Source: a virus
Strand: one strand, 5' to 3'
Virus record (IMG/VR): IMGVR_UViG_3300034024_000018
Location: 1-23,055 of that record
DNA: 23,055 nucleotides
Shown: positions 6,261-14,189 of the stretch, piece after piece
How the letters are laid out: every line of letters begins with the position of its first letter
How positions within the stretch are numbered: the stretch's first letter is position 1
The notes under the pieces: generated by a model
Told to the model about the DNA's origin: nothing
What the model saw: only the letters and a program-made list of their open reading frames with translations
Databases searched by the model: none
Made by a program: the position numbers and the translations under genes

Positions 6261-7558
6261 GCCGTAGCCGCCTGCATTTCAGCATCTGATAGGCGAACCC
6301 GGGACGCCATGAAGCTGCGAACCGGACCGTTCAGGGCCGTGCCGTCGACGTAGTGCCCGAGCCGCAGCCGGTTGATGTTCTGCGGCAGGCCGGGCAGCAA
6401 GGCCGTCTGGACCGCGCCGCCATTGACGCAGAGGCGGGCGCTGTCGTTGTCGAGACAGAGCGCCGCCCGGACCCGCTCGCCTGCCGCCAAGCCGCCGTGC
6501 GAGAGCGAGGCCAGCGTCGAGACCATTTGGTCGGTGACGTCCAGCAGCACGGTAGCGGGCCCGGTGTGGAGCATGATCATGTTCGCGTACGGGGTTGAGC
6601 CGCTGTCGTCGAAGACGGCTATGCGCCCGGCTACGCCCGTGAAATCGAACTCCGCGACCAAGGTGACGGGGAACAGGTTGTCCCACTCGACAGTCGGTGC
6701 GTCCGCCCCGCGTGTAGCCGTCGAGCCCGTCGTGAAGATGGGCGCTGTCGGAGAAGCGCCAAGTTCCAGCTGGGCGTGGAATACCCCGAACGAGCAGGCC
6801 TGGTCGGTATAGATCGCATCGTCCATCGTAGTGCTGGGCGCCACGCGGGTGAACTGGACGAGAAACCAGTCGTTCGGCAGGCGCTCGATCGTCGGCGAAA
6901 GCGCCCCTGCCTGCGCGCTGATGATCGTGCCGGTCGTCGGGTTGACGAAGACGGCGGCGTTGGTCGGGCCGACCCGCATGGCGGTGCAGCCCGATACGTT
7001 TTTGACGATGTAGCTTTCGGCGTAGGTCTGGCCTGCCGTGACTGTCGCCAGGTGATACCGACCGCTATCCGCCACGGCTGAACCCGACGCCACCGTGGTG
7101 CCCGTCATGGTCCCATCGGGTCCCAGCAGACTGTTTGCCGTAACCGTCGCACTGCCGTTGTTTGACCAGCCGGAGACCAGCTTGGAATGGGTGATCAGGT
7201 TCGTGCGCTGAGGCTCCACCAGCAGACCTTGGTCTGTGATCCGCGGGACTCCCGTCAGGAAGTTCGAAAGCCCGCCGTCGGCCTCATAGGCATAGCCGGC
7301 CCCCGTCCGCGCGAAGGCCCAGCCGGGAAGCGTTGCGAGAGCCCCGTTCCGCACGAAGCCGTCGCGATAGTCACCCCGCGTGAAGTCGGCCTCGATGCTC
7401 TCCCCGGCCAGCAGCTTGGCCTTCACGGGGTCCGAGACGCCGTACAGGGCAGAGCGACCGGAGATCGCCTCCATGCGCCCGAGGATGTCGGTCAGCATGG
7501 CCCCGCTGGCCTGCGTCTCAAGCACGATGGGGCGGCGGGTGATCTGGAGGTTCGGCAT
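6257..7558 (-). CDS. Receptor-binding tail protein with carbohydrate-binding and LamG-like modules
   Basis: A 433-residue protein. Residues 1-100 probably attach to the tail. 'LLVEPQRTNLITHS' (112-125) is a hallmark of phage fiber proteins before a carbohydrate-binding module. Residues about 126-285 look like that beta-sandwich module, closing with 'HAQLELGASP' and 'TRGAD'. Residues about 290-420 resemble a concanavalin/LamG-like domain. The end 'RVRLSDAEMQA' is typical of such domains. It likely binds surface polysaccharide or another glycan on the host. The start ATG 7558 overlaps the preceding stop (TGATG). Domain classes are assigned by pattern recognition; the ligand cannot be read from sequence. 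Confidence 0.78.
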   Translation of the reverse strand: MPNLQITRRPIVLETQASGAMLTDILGRMEAISGRSALYGVSDPVKAKLLAGESIEADFTRGDYRDGFVRNGALATLPGWAFARTGAGYAYEADGGLSNFLTGVPRITDQGLLVEPQRTNLITHSKLVSGWSNNGSATVTANSLLGPDGTMTGTTVASGSAVADSGRYHLATVTAGQTYAESYIVKNVSGCTAMRVGPTNAAVFVNPTTGTIISAQAGALSPTIERLPNDWFLVQFTRVAPSTTMDDAIYTDQACSFGVFHAQLELGASPTAPIFTTGSTATRGADAPTVEWDNLFPVTLVAEFDFTGVAGRIAVFDDSGSTPYANMIMLHTGPATVLLDVTDQMVSTLASLSHGGLAAGERVRAALCLDNDSARLCVNGGAVQTALLPGLPQNINRLRLGHYVDGTALNGPVRSFMASRVRLSDAEMQAATA

Positions 7559-7956
7559 CAGACCGTCACCCCCGTCTGGACGATGTAGAACCCACGGGCG
7601 AGGATGACGGTCGACGGAAAGCCCGGGATGCCCGCGGCCTTGATGTCGTAGCGAAGGCGAAGCGCGCTCTGCAGCGTCTTGCCGTCAGCCAGAGCCGCGG
7701 CGATCAAGGCCTCGTGCTCGGCCTCGGTGACGCCGGGCGCCGCGAACTCTCCGCGCGGCCCGTTCAGCACAGCCAGCGTCTCATCCAGCAGCGGGTCACC
7801 GGCCGCGCCCTCGTACAGGCGAACCTGCATCGTGATCGTGGCGCCGGTGATGTCGACCGGGACGCCAGTGATCTCGTCCGTCAGCGTGAACGGATCCGCC
7901 GACGGAAACGGAGCATGGCGCTGAACATGGAGGTCCAGATCGACGGGGGTGATCAT
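7558..7956 (-). CDS. Small beta-rich tail-tip/baseplate protein (putative)
   Basis: A 132-residue protein with 'PFTLTDEITGVPVDITGATI' followed by 'MQVRLYEG'. This pattern resembles the N-terminal beta-sandwich of baseplate upper-protein (BppU)-type or similar adaptor proteins that link fibers to the tail tip. It has no signal or membrane segment. It lies between the tail hub (12-base gap upstream) and the receptor-binding protein (TGATG overlap downstream), so an adaptor role is plausible. The assignment rests on position and general fold pattern. Confidence 0.65.
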   Translation of the reverse strand: MITPVDLDLHVQRHAPFPSADPFTLTDEITGVPVDITGATITMQVRLYEGAAGDPLLDETLAVLNGPRGEFAAPGVTEAEHEALIAAALADGKTLQSALRLRYDIKAAGIPGFPSTVILARGFYIVQTGVTV

Positions 7957-7968
7957 GTGCTGGGCCTC

Positions 7969-9804
7969 TTATGCGGGCGGGTCATAGGCAGGAGAGTCGC
8001 CGAGACCGCCGGAGCCCGGTGGCGGCGGCGTGACGGTCGGATAATCACCGCCTCCGTCTGGCGTGGCCTGCCAGCCGAGGAAAATGCGGCTGCCGGTCTC
8101 GAAGTAAGGGTCTGAGGCGGCGCGGGCGACGGCGGTCACACCCTCATCTTCCCGGTAGAAGACGGCGTAGTTGTCGGAACCCGCTACCGGGATGACCGCC
8201 GTGGGGATGGTCACCATCTCACCGCTGGCGAGACGAACGTTGTATTCCACCGGGATCTGAAGCTCGTCGGTGTCGGCCTGAAGGGGCTGGTCGATGTCTT
8301 TCCAGATCGGACGCTCTGGCGCCTGCTGGTAGCCGGGTTGAGGTGCAGGTCGGTCAGGTGGCGCGGGCACGACCGGCGCGGTGCCCGGAACGTCGATGTC
8401 GGTGTCGGCGAGGATCACATCGAAGATCACCTCGGCGCGGGCGGGGTCAAACTCGACGTTCATCACCTCGACCACGACATCAGCCATCGAAGCCAGTTCC
8501 GGGTTCTGAATGCGGATGTATCTCTCGCCCAGCCCATTCAAGCCGAACACGGTGGACCTGATTTGCCCGCGGCGCTCGGCATCCAGCCGGGTCATTTTTC
8601 GGGCCGCCAGCCGCATCGCCTGCTTGGCGGAAGGCACCCACGGCAGCTGCAGGCTCTCCGACTTCCCGAGCGGATTGGGCTCGGCTTTCGCATAGGTGCC
8701 GGCCTCGATCTCCGAGTAGTCGTGCTCGCTGCTGACGTATGACACCACCAGCTCGTTGACCGCCTCTTCGGCGACCTGAAAGGCCTTCCACGAGTATCCG
8801 GTGATGTGCTCGGCGGTCAGGGTGAAGGTCGGAGCGACATAGCGGCCTGACTTAAGAGCCAAATGACCCCGCCCGGTTACGCTTAGCCACCCGTCCATGG
8901 ACGCCAGCAGGTTGCTGCGCACGGCGCCAGGGGTCAGGTTGACGGGATAGTTGCCTGCGACTCGATAGCGGGCCTCTCCGTCGACTGCCTCGTCGCAGTA
9001 GTCAGCTTCTGCTGTGAGCGCGTCCAGCACCGGCTGGATGGATCTCGTCCAGCTGCGACCGTGGCGCGTCCACTCGACATGCACCAGCCAGACGACCGGG
9101 TTCCAGCTGACCTCCCAGGTGCTTTCGTCCTCACGATCCTGAGCTGGGTCGCGCCAGTCGTAGCAGACGGGTGCGCCGACCATCGACGGTTCGGGAATGC
9201 CGTTCGGGAAGTGGCGGGCGAAGCTCTCGACCGATCGGTGCTGTGCCAGCAGTCCGATTGACGCGATGCCATCGCCGCGCGCCGTGGTGGGCCAGTACGT
9301 CCCGAAGTCCGCCGTCAGGAAGCTGTAGTGGGTCTCGGTCGGCAGGCCGAGGCGATACTCCATGCGGATCAGGTCGCCGGTGCCGTAGCGTTCCCCGGCA
9401 AGGCCCTCCACGTAGCCGCCCGAGAGGGTCACGATGTCGTCGTTCAGGTAGAGACGATCGACAGAGGCCAGCCGGTCGTCGCAGCAGGCGATCACCAGCG
9501 CAAGCCGATTTCCCTTACTCTCTCTGAGCATGAATGGACCGGACATCCGCGAGGGGCCGCCAATGGCGCGATACCGGAGGGGGCGGGTTTGCTTCCGGGT
9601 CTGCTTCTGGGTCTCGACGTCAGGGATTTGGGCCTGTGCGATACTGTTCAGACCCACCGTCACGGTGGCGTAGAGCGCAGCTTGGGCTCCATAGTAGAAG
9701 GCCGCTGTCACGACCGCGTGGAGCGTTCCCCCGTAAGCGATGCCTGTCGCTGCAAAAGCCCAGTTGGCGAACGCAGCGGCGGCGGCCGGAATAGCTTGCG
9801 GCAT
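7969..9804 (-). CDS. Tail hub / tip attachment protein (lambda J-like)
   Basis: A 611-residue central tail-tip protein. The first 55 residues are strikingly Ala-rich and hydrophobic (AVVTAAFYYGAQAALYATVT), followed by a polar KQTRKQTR linker. Residues about 80-470 contain the hub-like body, with 'VDRLYLND', 'SFLTADFGTYW' and 'YRVAGNYPVN' segments typical of the phage tail tip attachment/J-like family. Residues 470-510 are Pro-rich linkers, then a small beta domain and a Pro/Gly C-terminal tail. It starts at ATG 9804 directly after the previous TGA. The order tape measure, two tip proteins, NlpC-like, hub parallels lambda H-M-L-K-J and gene-transfer-agent tails. It probably closes the tube and bears the fibers. 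Confidence 0.83.
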   Translation of the reverse strand: MPQAIPAAAAAFANWAFAATGIAYGGTLHAVVTAAFYYGAQAALYATVTVGLNSIAQAQIPDVETQKQTRKQTRPLRYRAIGGPSRMSGPFMLRESKGNRLALVIACCDDRLASVDRLYLNDDIVTLSGGYVEGLAGERYGTGDLIRMEYRLGLPTETHYSFLTADFGTYWPTTARGDGIASIGLLAQHRSVESFARHFPNGIPEPSMVGAPVCYDWRDPAQDREDESTWEVSWNPVVWLVHVEWTRHGRSWTRSIQPVLDALTAEADYCDEAVDGEARYRVAGNYPVNLTPGAVRSNLLASMDGWLSVTGRGHLALKSGRYVAPTFTLTAEHITGYSWKAFQVAEEAVNELVVSYVSSEHDYSEIEAGTYAKAEPNPLGKSESLQLPWVPSAKQAMRLAARKMTRLDAERRGQIRSTVFGLNGLGERYIRIQNPELASMADVVVEVMNVEFDPARAEVIFDVILADTDIDVPGTAPVVPAPPDRPAPQPGYQQAPERPIWKDIDQPLQADTDELQIPVEYNVRLASGEMVTIPTAVIPVAGSDNYAVFYREDEGVTAVARAASDPYFETGSRIFLGWQATPDGGGDYPTVTPPPPGSGGLGDSPAYDPPA

Positions 9805-10203
9805 TCAGACCCTCCATGCCGCGATGACGCGCCTGGGCTTCTCAACCACCAACCCGTCACCCTTGGCTGCCCATCGCTCGCCGAGGCAGATCGCAGCCGT
9901 GGGGCGTTTGCCGAACACGACCAGCCCCACATCCTCCCGCTGGGGCTTGGCGGTGCGCTCCAGCCCGGCGCGGGTCGCGCAGAGGGTCATCACCGCGCGG
10001 AACCCGCCTCGGCCCTTCAGCACCTTCTGGCGACCCGAGGGGCTGGCATAGCGGCCCCGCAGGTCGTGTGCGGGATCAGAACATCCGTTCCGGGCCATCA
10101 CCCAATCCGCGACGGTGAGGGCGCAGTCGGCCTGCCCATCCACGAAAGGTTCGGACGCCATGCGGTCCAGGAACTCCTCGAGGGTCACTTCGGGGCCGGC
10201 CAC
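9805..10203 (-). CDS. NlpC/P60-related tail-tip protein (DUF6950-like)
   Basis: A 132-residue protein with 'FVDGQADCALTVADWV', where the D-C pair matches the catalytic-cysteine neighbourhood of NlpC/P60 papain-like peptidases and of the DUF6950 family. A 'DLRGRYASPSG' segment and a C-terminal 'IAAWRV' also fit that family. Cys27 is present, but no histidine occurs anywhere in the ORF, so the usual Cys-His pair is missing and hydrolase activity is doubtful. Position between a tip protein and the hub equals that of lambda K and GTA gp14, which are NlpC/P60-like. The start is GTG 10203, overlapping the previous gene by 19 bases and lacking a strong ribosome site, so coupling is likely. Confidence 0.73.
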   Translation of the reverse strand: MAGPEVTLEEFLDRMASEPFVDGQADCALTVADWVMARNGCSDPAHDLRGRYASPSGRQKVLKGRGGFRAVMTLCATRAGLERTAKPQREDVGLVVFGKRPTAAICLGERWAAKGDGLVVEKPRRVIAAWRV

Positions 10204-10784
10204 TGAACGGTGCTGTCCTGCCCGTAGAGCGGGACGCGATCGCAGAAGGTATCGGTAGCCGACCGGCGCTTCTGATCCGCGGGCGTGTAGAAGCTCAACT
10301 GCGGCCTGGCGCGGTCAACGAAGGCCGAGCCGACCGACAGCGTTACGCGGCGGACGATCTCTCCGTCTTCCGATGCCTCGCGATCAACCGAGGGAACGTC
10401 GGCTGTCCCGTCCCACAGCCAGGCCACGTCATCGGCCGCCTGCCAGTTCTGGTCGAAGAAGATGATGCCGACGTGCACAGGCGCCGCCCGAACCTCCTCA
10501 GCATCCTCATCAGCCAGCCGCAATGTCTCAGGGTTCGCTCCGTTCAGCGCAAAGTCGACTCTTTCAGCGACGCCCCCGACCAGCTGGGACAGAGCAGGGA
10601 TGTCGCCGACCATGCCGATGCCGAGGTAGGTCCCGCCAGTCGTGTCCACCTCATCTGCCGGCAGTGCGTAGTCCCCGGCCCCGAGCCATGCCCGGATCGG
10701 CCCACTCTCCGCCTCGATCAGGACGAAGAGGCTCCACCGCGGAGCCCCCATCGCCGACATCGCCTGTGCCTGTTCAGAGAGCAT
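10185..10784 (-). CDS. Tail-tip protein (GTA gp13/lambda L position)
   Basis: A 199-residue protein with N-terminal 'WSLFVLIEAESGPIRAWLG', a beta-rich body and a C-terminal 'LSFYTPADQKRRSATDTFC' segment. That last part resembles the 'ADQ-x-R-x-x-GD' ending I associate with tail-tip proteins of alphaproteobacterial phages and gene transfer agents. It overlaps the preceding gene by 11 bases, and its ATG 10784 has GTGGAGAG just upstream. The slot after the tape measure and first tip protein corresponds to DUF2163-like proteins in GTAs. I do not see a cysteine-rich iron-sulfur motif as in lambda L. Confidence 0.68.
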   Translation of the reverse strand: MLSEQAQAMSAMGAPRWSLFVLIEAESGPIRAWLGAGDYALPADEVDTTGGTYLGIGMVGDIPALSQLVGGVAERVDFALNGANPETLRLADEDAEEVRAAPVHVGIIFFDQNWQAADDVAWLWDGTADVPSVDREASEDGEIVRRVTLSVGSAFVDRARPQLSFYTPADQKRRSATDTFCDRVPLYGQDSTVQWPAPK

Positions 10785-11388
10785 CGAAGCTCTCCACCCA
10801 GACCGCGTTGGCCTCGGTCAGCTTCGTGACATCCATCGCGCCGATGAAGTCCGCCGGGTTGGCCAGCTGCATGACGCAGCCGACGTCTTGGAAATCCAGA
10901 GCTTCGGTTGTGACAGCTTCGCGGAGGGGCGGTCTGAAGGTGATCTCCTGCTCCCCACTGACCGGATCTTCGGCTGACGCCACGACATAGAGGCGCTTGC
11001 CCTTCGTAGGGTGGGTGATCGAAAACGCCTCGCCGCCGATCAGCGGCAGGCTGACGTTCAAGCTCACCGTCGCTGTGGTAGCCCTGAGTGCTGCCGGCTC
11101 GGCGAATACAATGTCGATCAGCCATTCGCCGCCAGGGCCATCATCACCGATGAACCGCGGCACGACCGTAGAGCGGGCTCCGCCGTCCATCTGCACCTCC
11201 AGAGCGCGGGCGGCTTTTCGATGCTCCGGGTCCGGCAGGGGGATGATCTGCTCACAGACCCAGAGCCCGCCTCCGTCAGTCAGGCCACGGGGCGCGATCC
11301 CGCCGACCGTGACGCCGCCGTTGATGGTTACGCCGGTGAGCCTCCAGCGCTCGCTCGACGCTTCAAACAGCGCAGGGTAGGTGGCCAC
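10774..11388 (-). CDS. Distal tail / tail-tip protein
   Basis: A 204-residue beta-rich protein directly after the tape measure gene: its GTG 11388 begins at the base following the TAA. 'ITHPTKGKRLYVVAS' followed by 'ITFRPPLREAV' is a pattern recurrent in proteins at this place in siphophages (lambda M, or distal-tail-like). A role in closing the tail tube beneath the tape measure is likely. No signal peptide or catalytic motif is seen. The start lacks a clear ribosome site, so re-initiation from the tape measure stop is probable. Confidence 0.7.
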   Translation of the reverse strand: MATYPALFEASSERWRLTGVTINGGVTVGGIAPRGLTDGGGLWVCEQIIPLPDPEHRKAARALEVQMDGGARSTVVPRFIGDDGPGGEWLIDIVFAEPAALRATTATVSLNVSLPLIGGEAFSITHPTKGKRLYVVASAEDPVSGEQEITFRPPLREAVTTEALDFQDVGCVMQLANPADFIGAMDVTKLTEANAVWVESFDAL

Positions 11389-13464
11389 TTACGAAGTCCC
11401 CAGCCGGGCCGTGCGCTGCTGCATTCCAGGAGCCGACTTCCTGACGATGCGGGTTGATGTTGACACAGCTCGCGCTCCTTCGGCCTTGGCGATGGGCGCC
11501 GCCTCTTCCCGCGCCGTCTGGGCAACGTAGGCGTACATGCCGTCGCGATCGGCCGAGACCATGACCTGCACCCGTTGCGCTTCCATGGCTTGGGCCCTCG
11601 TCTGGGCTAGCTGAGATGTCTGTGATCTCATGGTCTCTGCAGGATCGTTGTCGTTTGCCGGGCTGTAGCGCCCGCCGCCGCCGCTTCCACGCAGCCCTAG
11701 ACCGGCCAACAGGCCCAACATCGCCGCGACAGCGGGAAAGGCGAGGGGGCCGAGGCGTTCGAACATGCTGGCGGCCGCGGATGCCATTGACGCCGATCCA
11801 CGCGCCATCGACCCCGCAACTGACGAGGCCGTTTCTGCCTTGCCTGTCGCCATTGCCATCAACATGCCAGCCAGCTGCTGGGCCCGATAAAGCTGCTCGA
11901 TCGTCAGCAGGATCTGGTAGCCGGTGCTGCCCTCTTCGAAGTAGCCGCGGGCGGCTCGGGCGAGGTCGCCATAGACGGCGATCTGGGCTTGGCCGCGTTC
12001 GGCTTCGATTTCGCGCATGCGGAGGAAGTCCATCGCTCCCTCTTCGGACATCTTCCGCTGTTCGTCCTGCCAAGCTGCCATCTGAGCGCGGTAGCCGGTG
12101 AGGGTGCTCAGCATATCCCCGAGGGCATCGCCGCCCTCGCCAAAGGCCGACGAGAGCCCGACCGACAGATCCCGGGTCAGGTTGTCAATGACGCGAAGCT
12201 GGTCTGCCATCTCTTCCAAGGGCGTGACGATATCGAACATTGCTCCGCGCAAAGGCGAGAGGTCCGTTCGCGCGAACCCGATCAGCTCCTCCCGCGCCTC
12301 TTTCGCCTTCTTGGCCGCGCGTCCAGCGCTGTCGGCAGCGTCATCTAGCTCCGACCTCACTCGCGCTATAGAGCTTGCCTCAGCGTTCTCGCCCCACTCG
12401 CCGACGAACCGGCTAGTTGCGCCCTGCATGCTGCGATAGCCGCTGGAAATCTCGGCTCCAACGTTCGCGACGGCGCCGTTCGACGCTCGGTTAGTCGCAA
12501 GCCGGAGGCTCTCCGGCGCTCGTATCTCGGGGATGCGGCCGGGGTTGCCCGTAACCATGGCCCAGGCATTCCAGGCCGTGCGGAGGGCATTCAACTCCTT
12601 GACGCTGTTCTTTACGAACTCGTTCATGTGACGGGAGCCCCAGTTCGCTGCCATTGCGGTCAGGTCCGCCATTACGTCCGGGAAGTTGTTCCAGGTCGCG
12701 ACGACGCCTCGGTAGGCACCCACAAAGACACCAAGGATCGTGTCGACTTCGCGCGCCGTGTTCGTGGTCAGATCATCGAGAAGCTTGTTCCACTGTGTAT
12801 CCGCCCACGCGAGTTGATCGCCGAACACCGACTGCAGCATTTCCTTGATCGTCGTCCCGAGCGCTCGCCACGCGTCGCCCATCGTCACCGTCGTCGAGAC
12901 GCCGTCCTCTTTGAGCTGCTTAAGCTGATCTTGGGTCAGGCCCATCTCATCACGGACGTCGCCGATGTCCTTCATGATGGATCGAGAGGCGAGGGCGAAG
13001 GCGCCTCCAAACGCTGCCGCCGCGAGGCCGAGAGGGGCCAACACTCCGAGAACCTTTCGGCTCTTCTCAAACAGATCTCCCAACGCATCGCCGAAACCGA
13101 CGCCCCGTTGCCGGGCCTCCGCGAAGACCTCGCCAATCTGCGCGCCTTGTTGGATGGCCACCATCCAAATCGCTTGCCCGGAGGCCAGGCTGACGGAGAC
13201 GTCCGCAAACTGCCGGCCGAGGTTCAGCGTCTCATTGTTGGTCAGACCCATGGCTCCGCGAGCCATGTTCAGGGTCCGCTGCTGCTGGGCAATGTTTGCG
13301 TTCATCGCTCTCAGAGGGCCGGCCGTGCCGCGCGCCGCGCTGGACAAGCTCTCTACGCTCGTCTCGGCCGAGCGGCCTGCTGCGCTCAGCCCGCGCAGTT
13401 CCTTAGCAGTTGTCTCGACGCCCTCCGTGCGGGCGCGCGCGACGAGGTCCGCGATATCGGGCAT
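11389..13464 (-). CDS. Tail tape measure protein
   Basis: A 691-residue, mostly helical protein that sets tail length and helps DNA ejection. Residues about 70-120 ('LTNNETLNLGRQFADVSVSL', 'AIQQGAQIGEVF') match the prophage tail-length tape measure domain (TMP_2, PF06791). Hydrophobic segments occur at about 139-156 (VLGVLAPLGLAAAAFGGAF) and 565-590 (FPAVAAMLGLLAGLGL), as usual in tape measures. Coiled-coil-like helical stretches lie between them. ATG 13464 follows CCGGAG, about 7 bases upstream. Its length fits a moderately long flexible tail. Upstream, where the tail assembly chaperones would usually sit directly, there is an accessory island. The overlapping long plus-strand ORFs are shadows. 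Confidence 0.92.
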   Translation of the reverse strand: MPDIADLVARARTEGVETTAKELRGLSAAGRSAETSVESLSSAARGTAGPLRAMNANIAQQQRTLNMARGAMGLTNNETLNLGRQFADVSVSLASGQAIWMVAIQQGAQIGEVFAEARQRGVGFGDALGDLFEKSRKVLGVLAPLGLAAAAFGGAFALASRSIMKDIGDVRDEMGLTQDQLKQLKEDGVSTTVTMGDAWRALGTTIKEMLQSVFGDQLAWADTQWNKLLDDLTTNTAREVDTILGVFVGAYRGVVATWNNFPDVMADLTAMAANWGSRHMNEFVKNSVKELNALRTAWNAWAMVTGNPGRIPEIRAPESLRLATNRASNGAVANVGAEISSGYRSMQGATSRFVGEWGENAEASSIARVRSELDDAADSAGRAAKKAKEAREELIGFARTDLSPLRGAMFDIVTPLEEMADQLRVIDNLTRDLSVGLSSAFGEGGDALGDMLSTLTGYRAQMAAWQDEQRKMSEEGAMDFLRMREIEAERGQAQIAVYGDLARAARGYFEEGSTGYQILLTIEQLYRAQQLAGMLMAMATGKAETASSVAGSMARGSASMASAAASMFERLGPLAFPAVAAMLGLLAGLGLRGSGGGGRYSPANDNDPAETMRSQTSQLAQTRAQAMEAQRVQVMVSADRDGMYAYVAQTAREEAAPIAKAEGARAVSTSTRIVRKSAPGMQQRTARLGTS

Positions 13465-13543
13465 TCGTCACTCCGGTTCGATGTCTGTTCAGGGTGACGC
13501 CGGGCTCGGGGCGCCGCAGGGTGCCGCTACCTAGGGGGGAGCG

Positions 13544-14050
13544 ATGATAGAACCGCTGATGTCACCGAACGTCGGCCCAGACGTCGAGCGGGAGTTCGGT
13601 CAGTTTCTGATCGCGTGGCAGGTCGTCGACCGAGAGCTTGACATGGCCTTGGGCGATGTCCTGGGCGTGACCGACGAAACCGCGATAGCCGTCGCATCGT
13701 CTCTGGGCACGCAGGGCAAGCTCAAGGTCTTGCGAACTGTCTTCGCCGACCAGAAGAGCGGCCCTCTACCCGAGGATATTTCGTTCGAGTTCGCCCGCCT
13801 GTGCAAGGCGACCGAGGCGGCAAACGTTGGCCGCAACGACATCATCCACGGCCAGTTCGTGATGCTCGGCGAAGCGTTCTGGGTGAAGTGGTCAGGTGGA
13901 CATAAGGGACTGGCGGGCAGGGGGCGACCACTTCAGCCTGGCATCCTCGCGGAGGAGGTGCGGGAGGCCGCAGAGATCGCCCTTGCTTGGAACAACCTCA
14001 GGGCTGCGATGGATTATCAGCGTTCAGCAAGTGGCGGTGTTCCGCGATGA
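13544..14050 (+). CDS. HEPN-like domain protein on the opposite strand
   Basis: A 168-residue soluble, helical protein. Residues 97-102 read RNDIIH, the R-x4-H motif with a polar residue after Arg that marks HEPN-type RNase domains, and it is followed by G. Helices before it (REFGQFLIAWQVVDRELDMAL) and after it (EEVREAAEIALAWNNLRAAM) fit the four-helix HEPN fold. HEPN proteins act as toxins, phage-defence RNases or noncatalytic subunits. The start ATG 13544 has a G-rich site (AGGGGGGAG). It diverges from the tape measure gene and its 3' end overlaps the 63-residue minus-strand gene by 53 bases, so it is an independent unit inside the late operon. An Mbeta or nucleotidyltransferase partner is not seen next to it. 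Confidence 0.72.
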   Translation: MIEPLMSPNVGPDVEREFGQFLIAWQVVDRELDMALGDVLGVTDETAIAVASSLGTQGKLKVLRTVFADQKSGPLPEDISFEFARLCKATEAANVGRNDIIHGQFVMLGEAFWVKWSGGHKGLAGRGRPLQPGILAEEVREAAEIALAWNNLRAAMDYQRSASGGVPR

Positions 14051-14189
14051 TTCTGACCAGCGGAACCAGCGAGGGCTCGGTCGCGAACTCCAGCCAGGCG
14101 TGGTTTTCGTAGATCCAGTCGTTCATGATCTTCGCCAGCTCTAGCTCTTCCTTGGTGCCGTCTGTCGGATCGGGTGCAAAGCGGGTCAT
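13998..14189 (-). CDS. Small hypothetical protein (63 aa)
   Basis: A 63-residue acidic, helical protein (KEELELAKIMNDWIYENHAW) coupled to the IS110-like gene by an ATGA overlap. It has no membrane segment or known motif. Its 3' 53 bases lie under the 3' end of the plus-strand HEPN-like gene, so the two transcripts are antisense there. The overlap start is good evidence that it is translated. Function unknown. Confidence 0.6.
   Translation of the reverse strand: MTRFAPDPTDGTKEELELAKIMNDWIYENHAWLEFATEPSLVPLVRIIAEHRHLLNADNPSQP

Noticed and set aside
9328-10206. 292-codon plus-strand frame opposite the hub and NlpC-like genes
   Set aside because: Antisense to three well-supported tail genes and of shadow composition.
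12628-13497. 289-codon plus-strand frame opposite the tape measure gene
   Set aside because: Antisense shadow without a domain pattern; the tape measure frame is clearly coding.
13544-14189. Toxin-antitoxin pair of HEPN-like gene and the 63-residue gene
   Set aside because: The genes are convergent and overlap at their 3' ends, while type II pairs are codirectional; no MNT or known antitoxin motif is seen.
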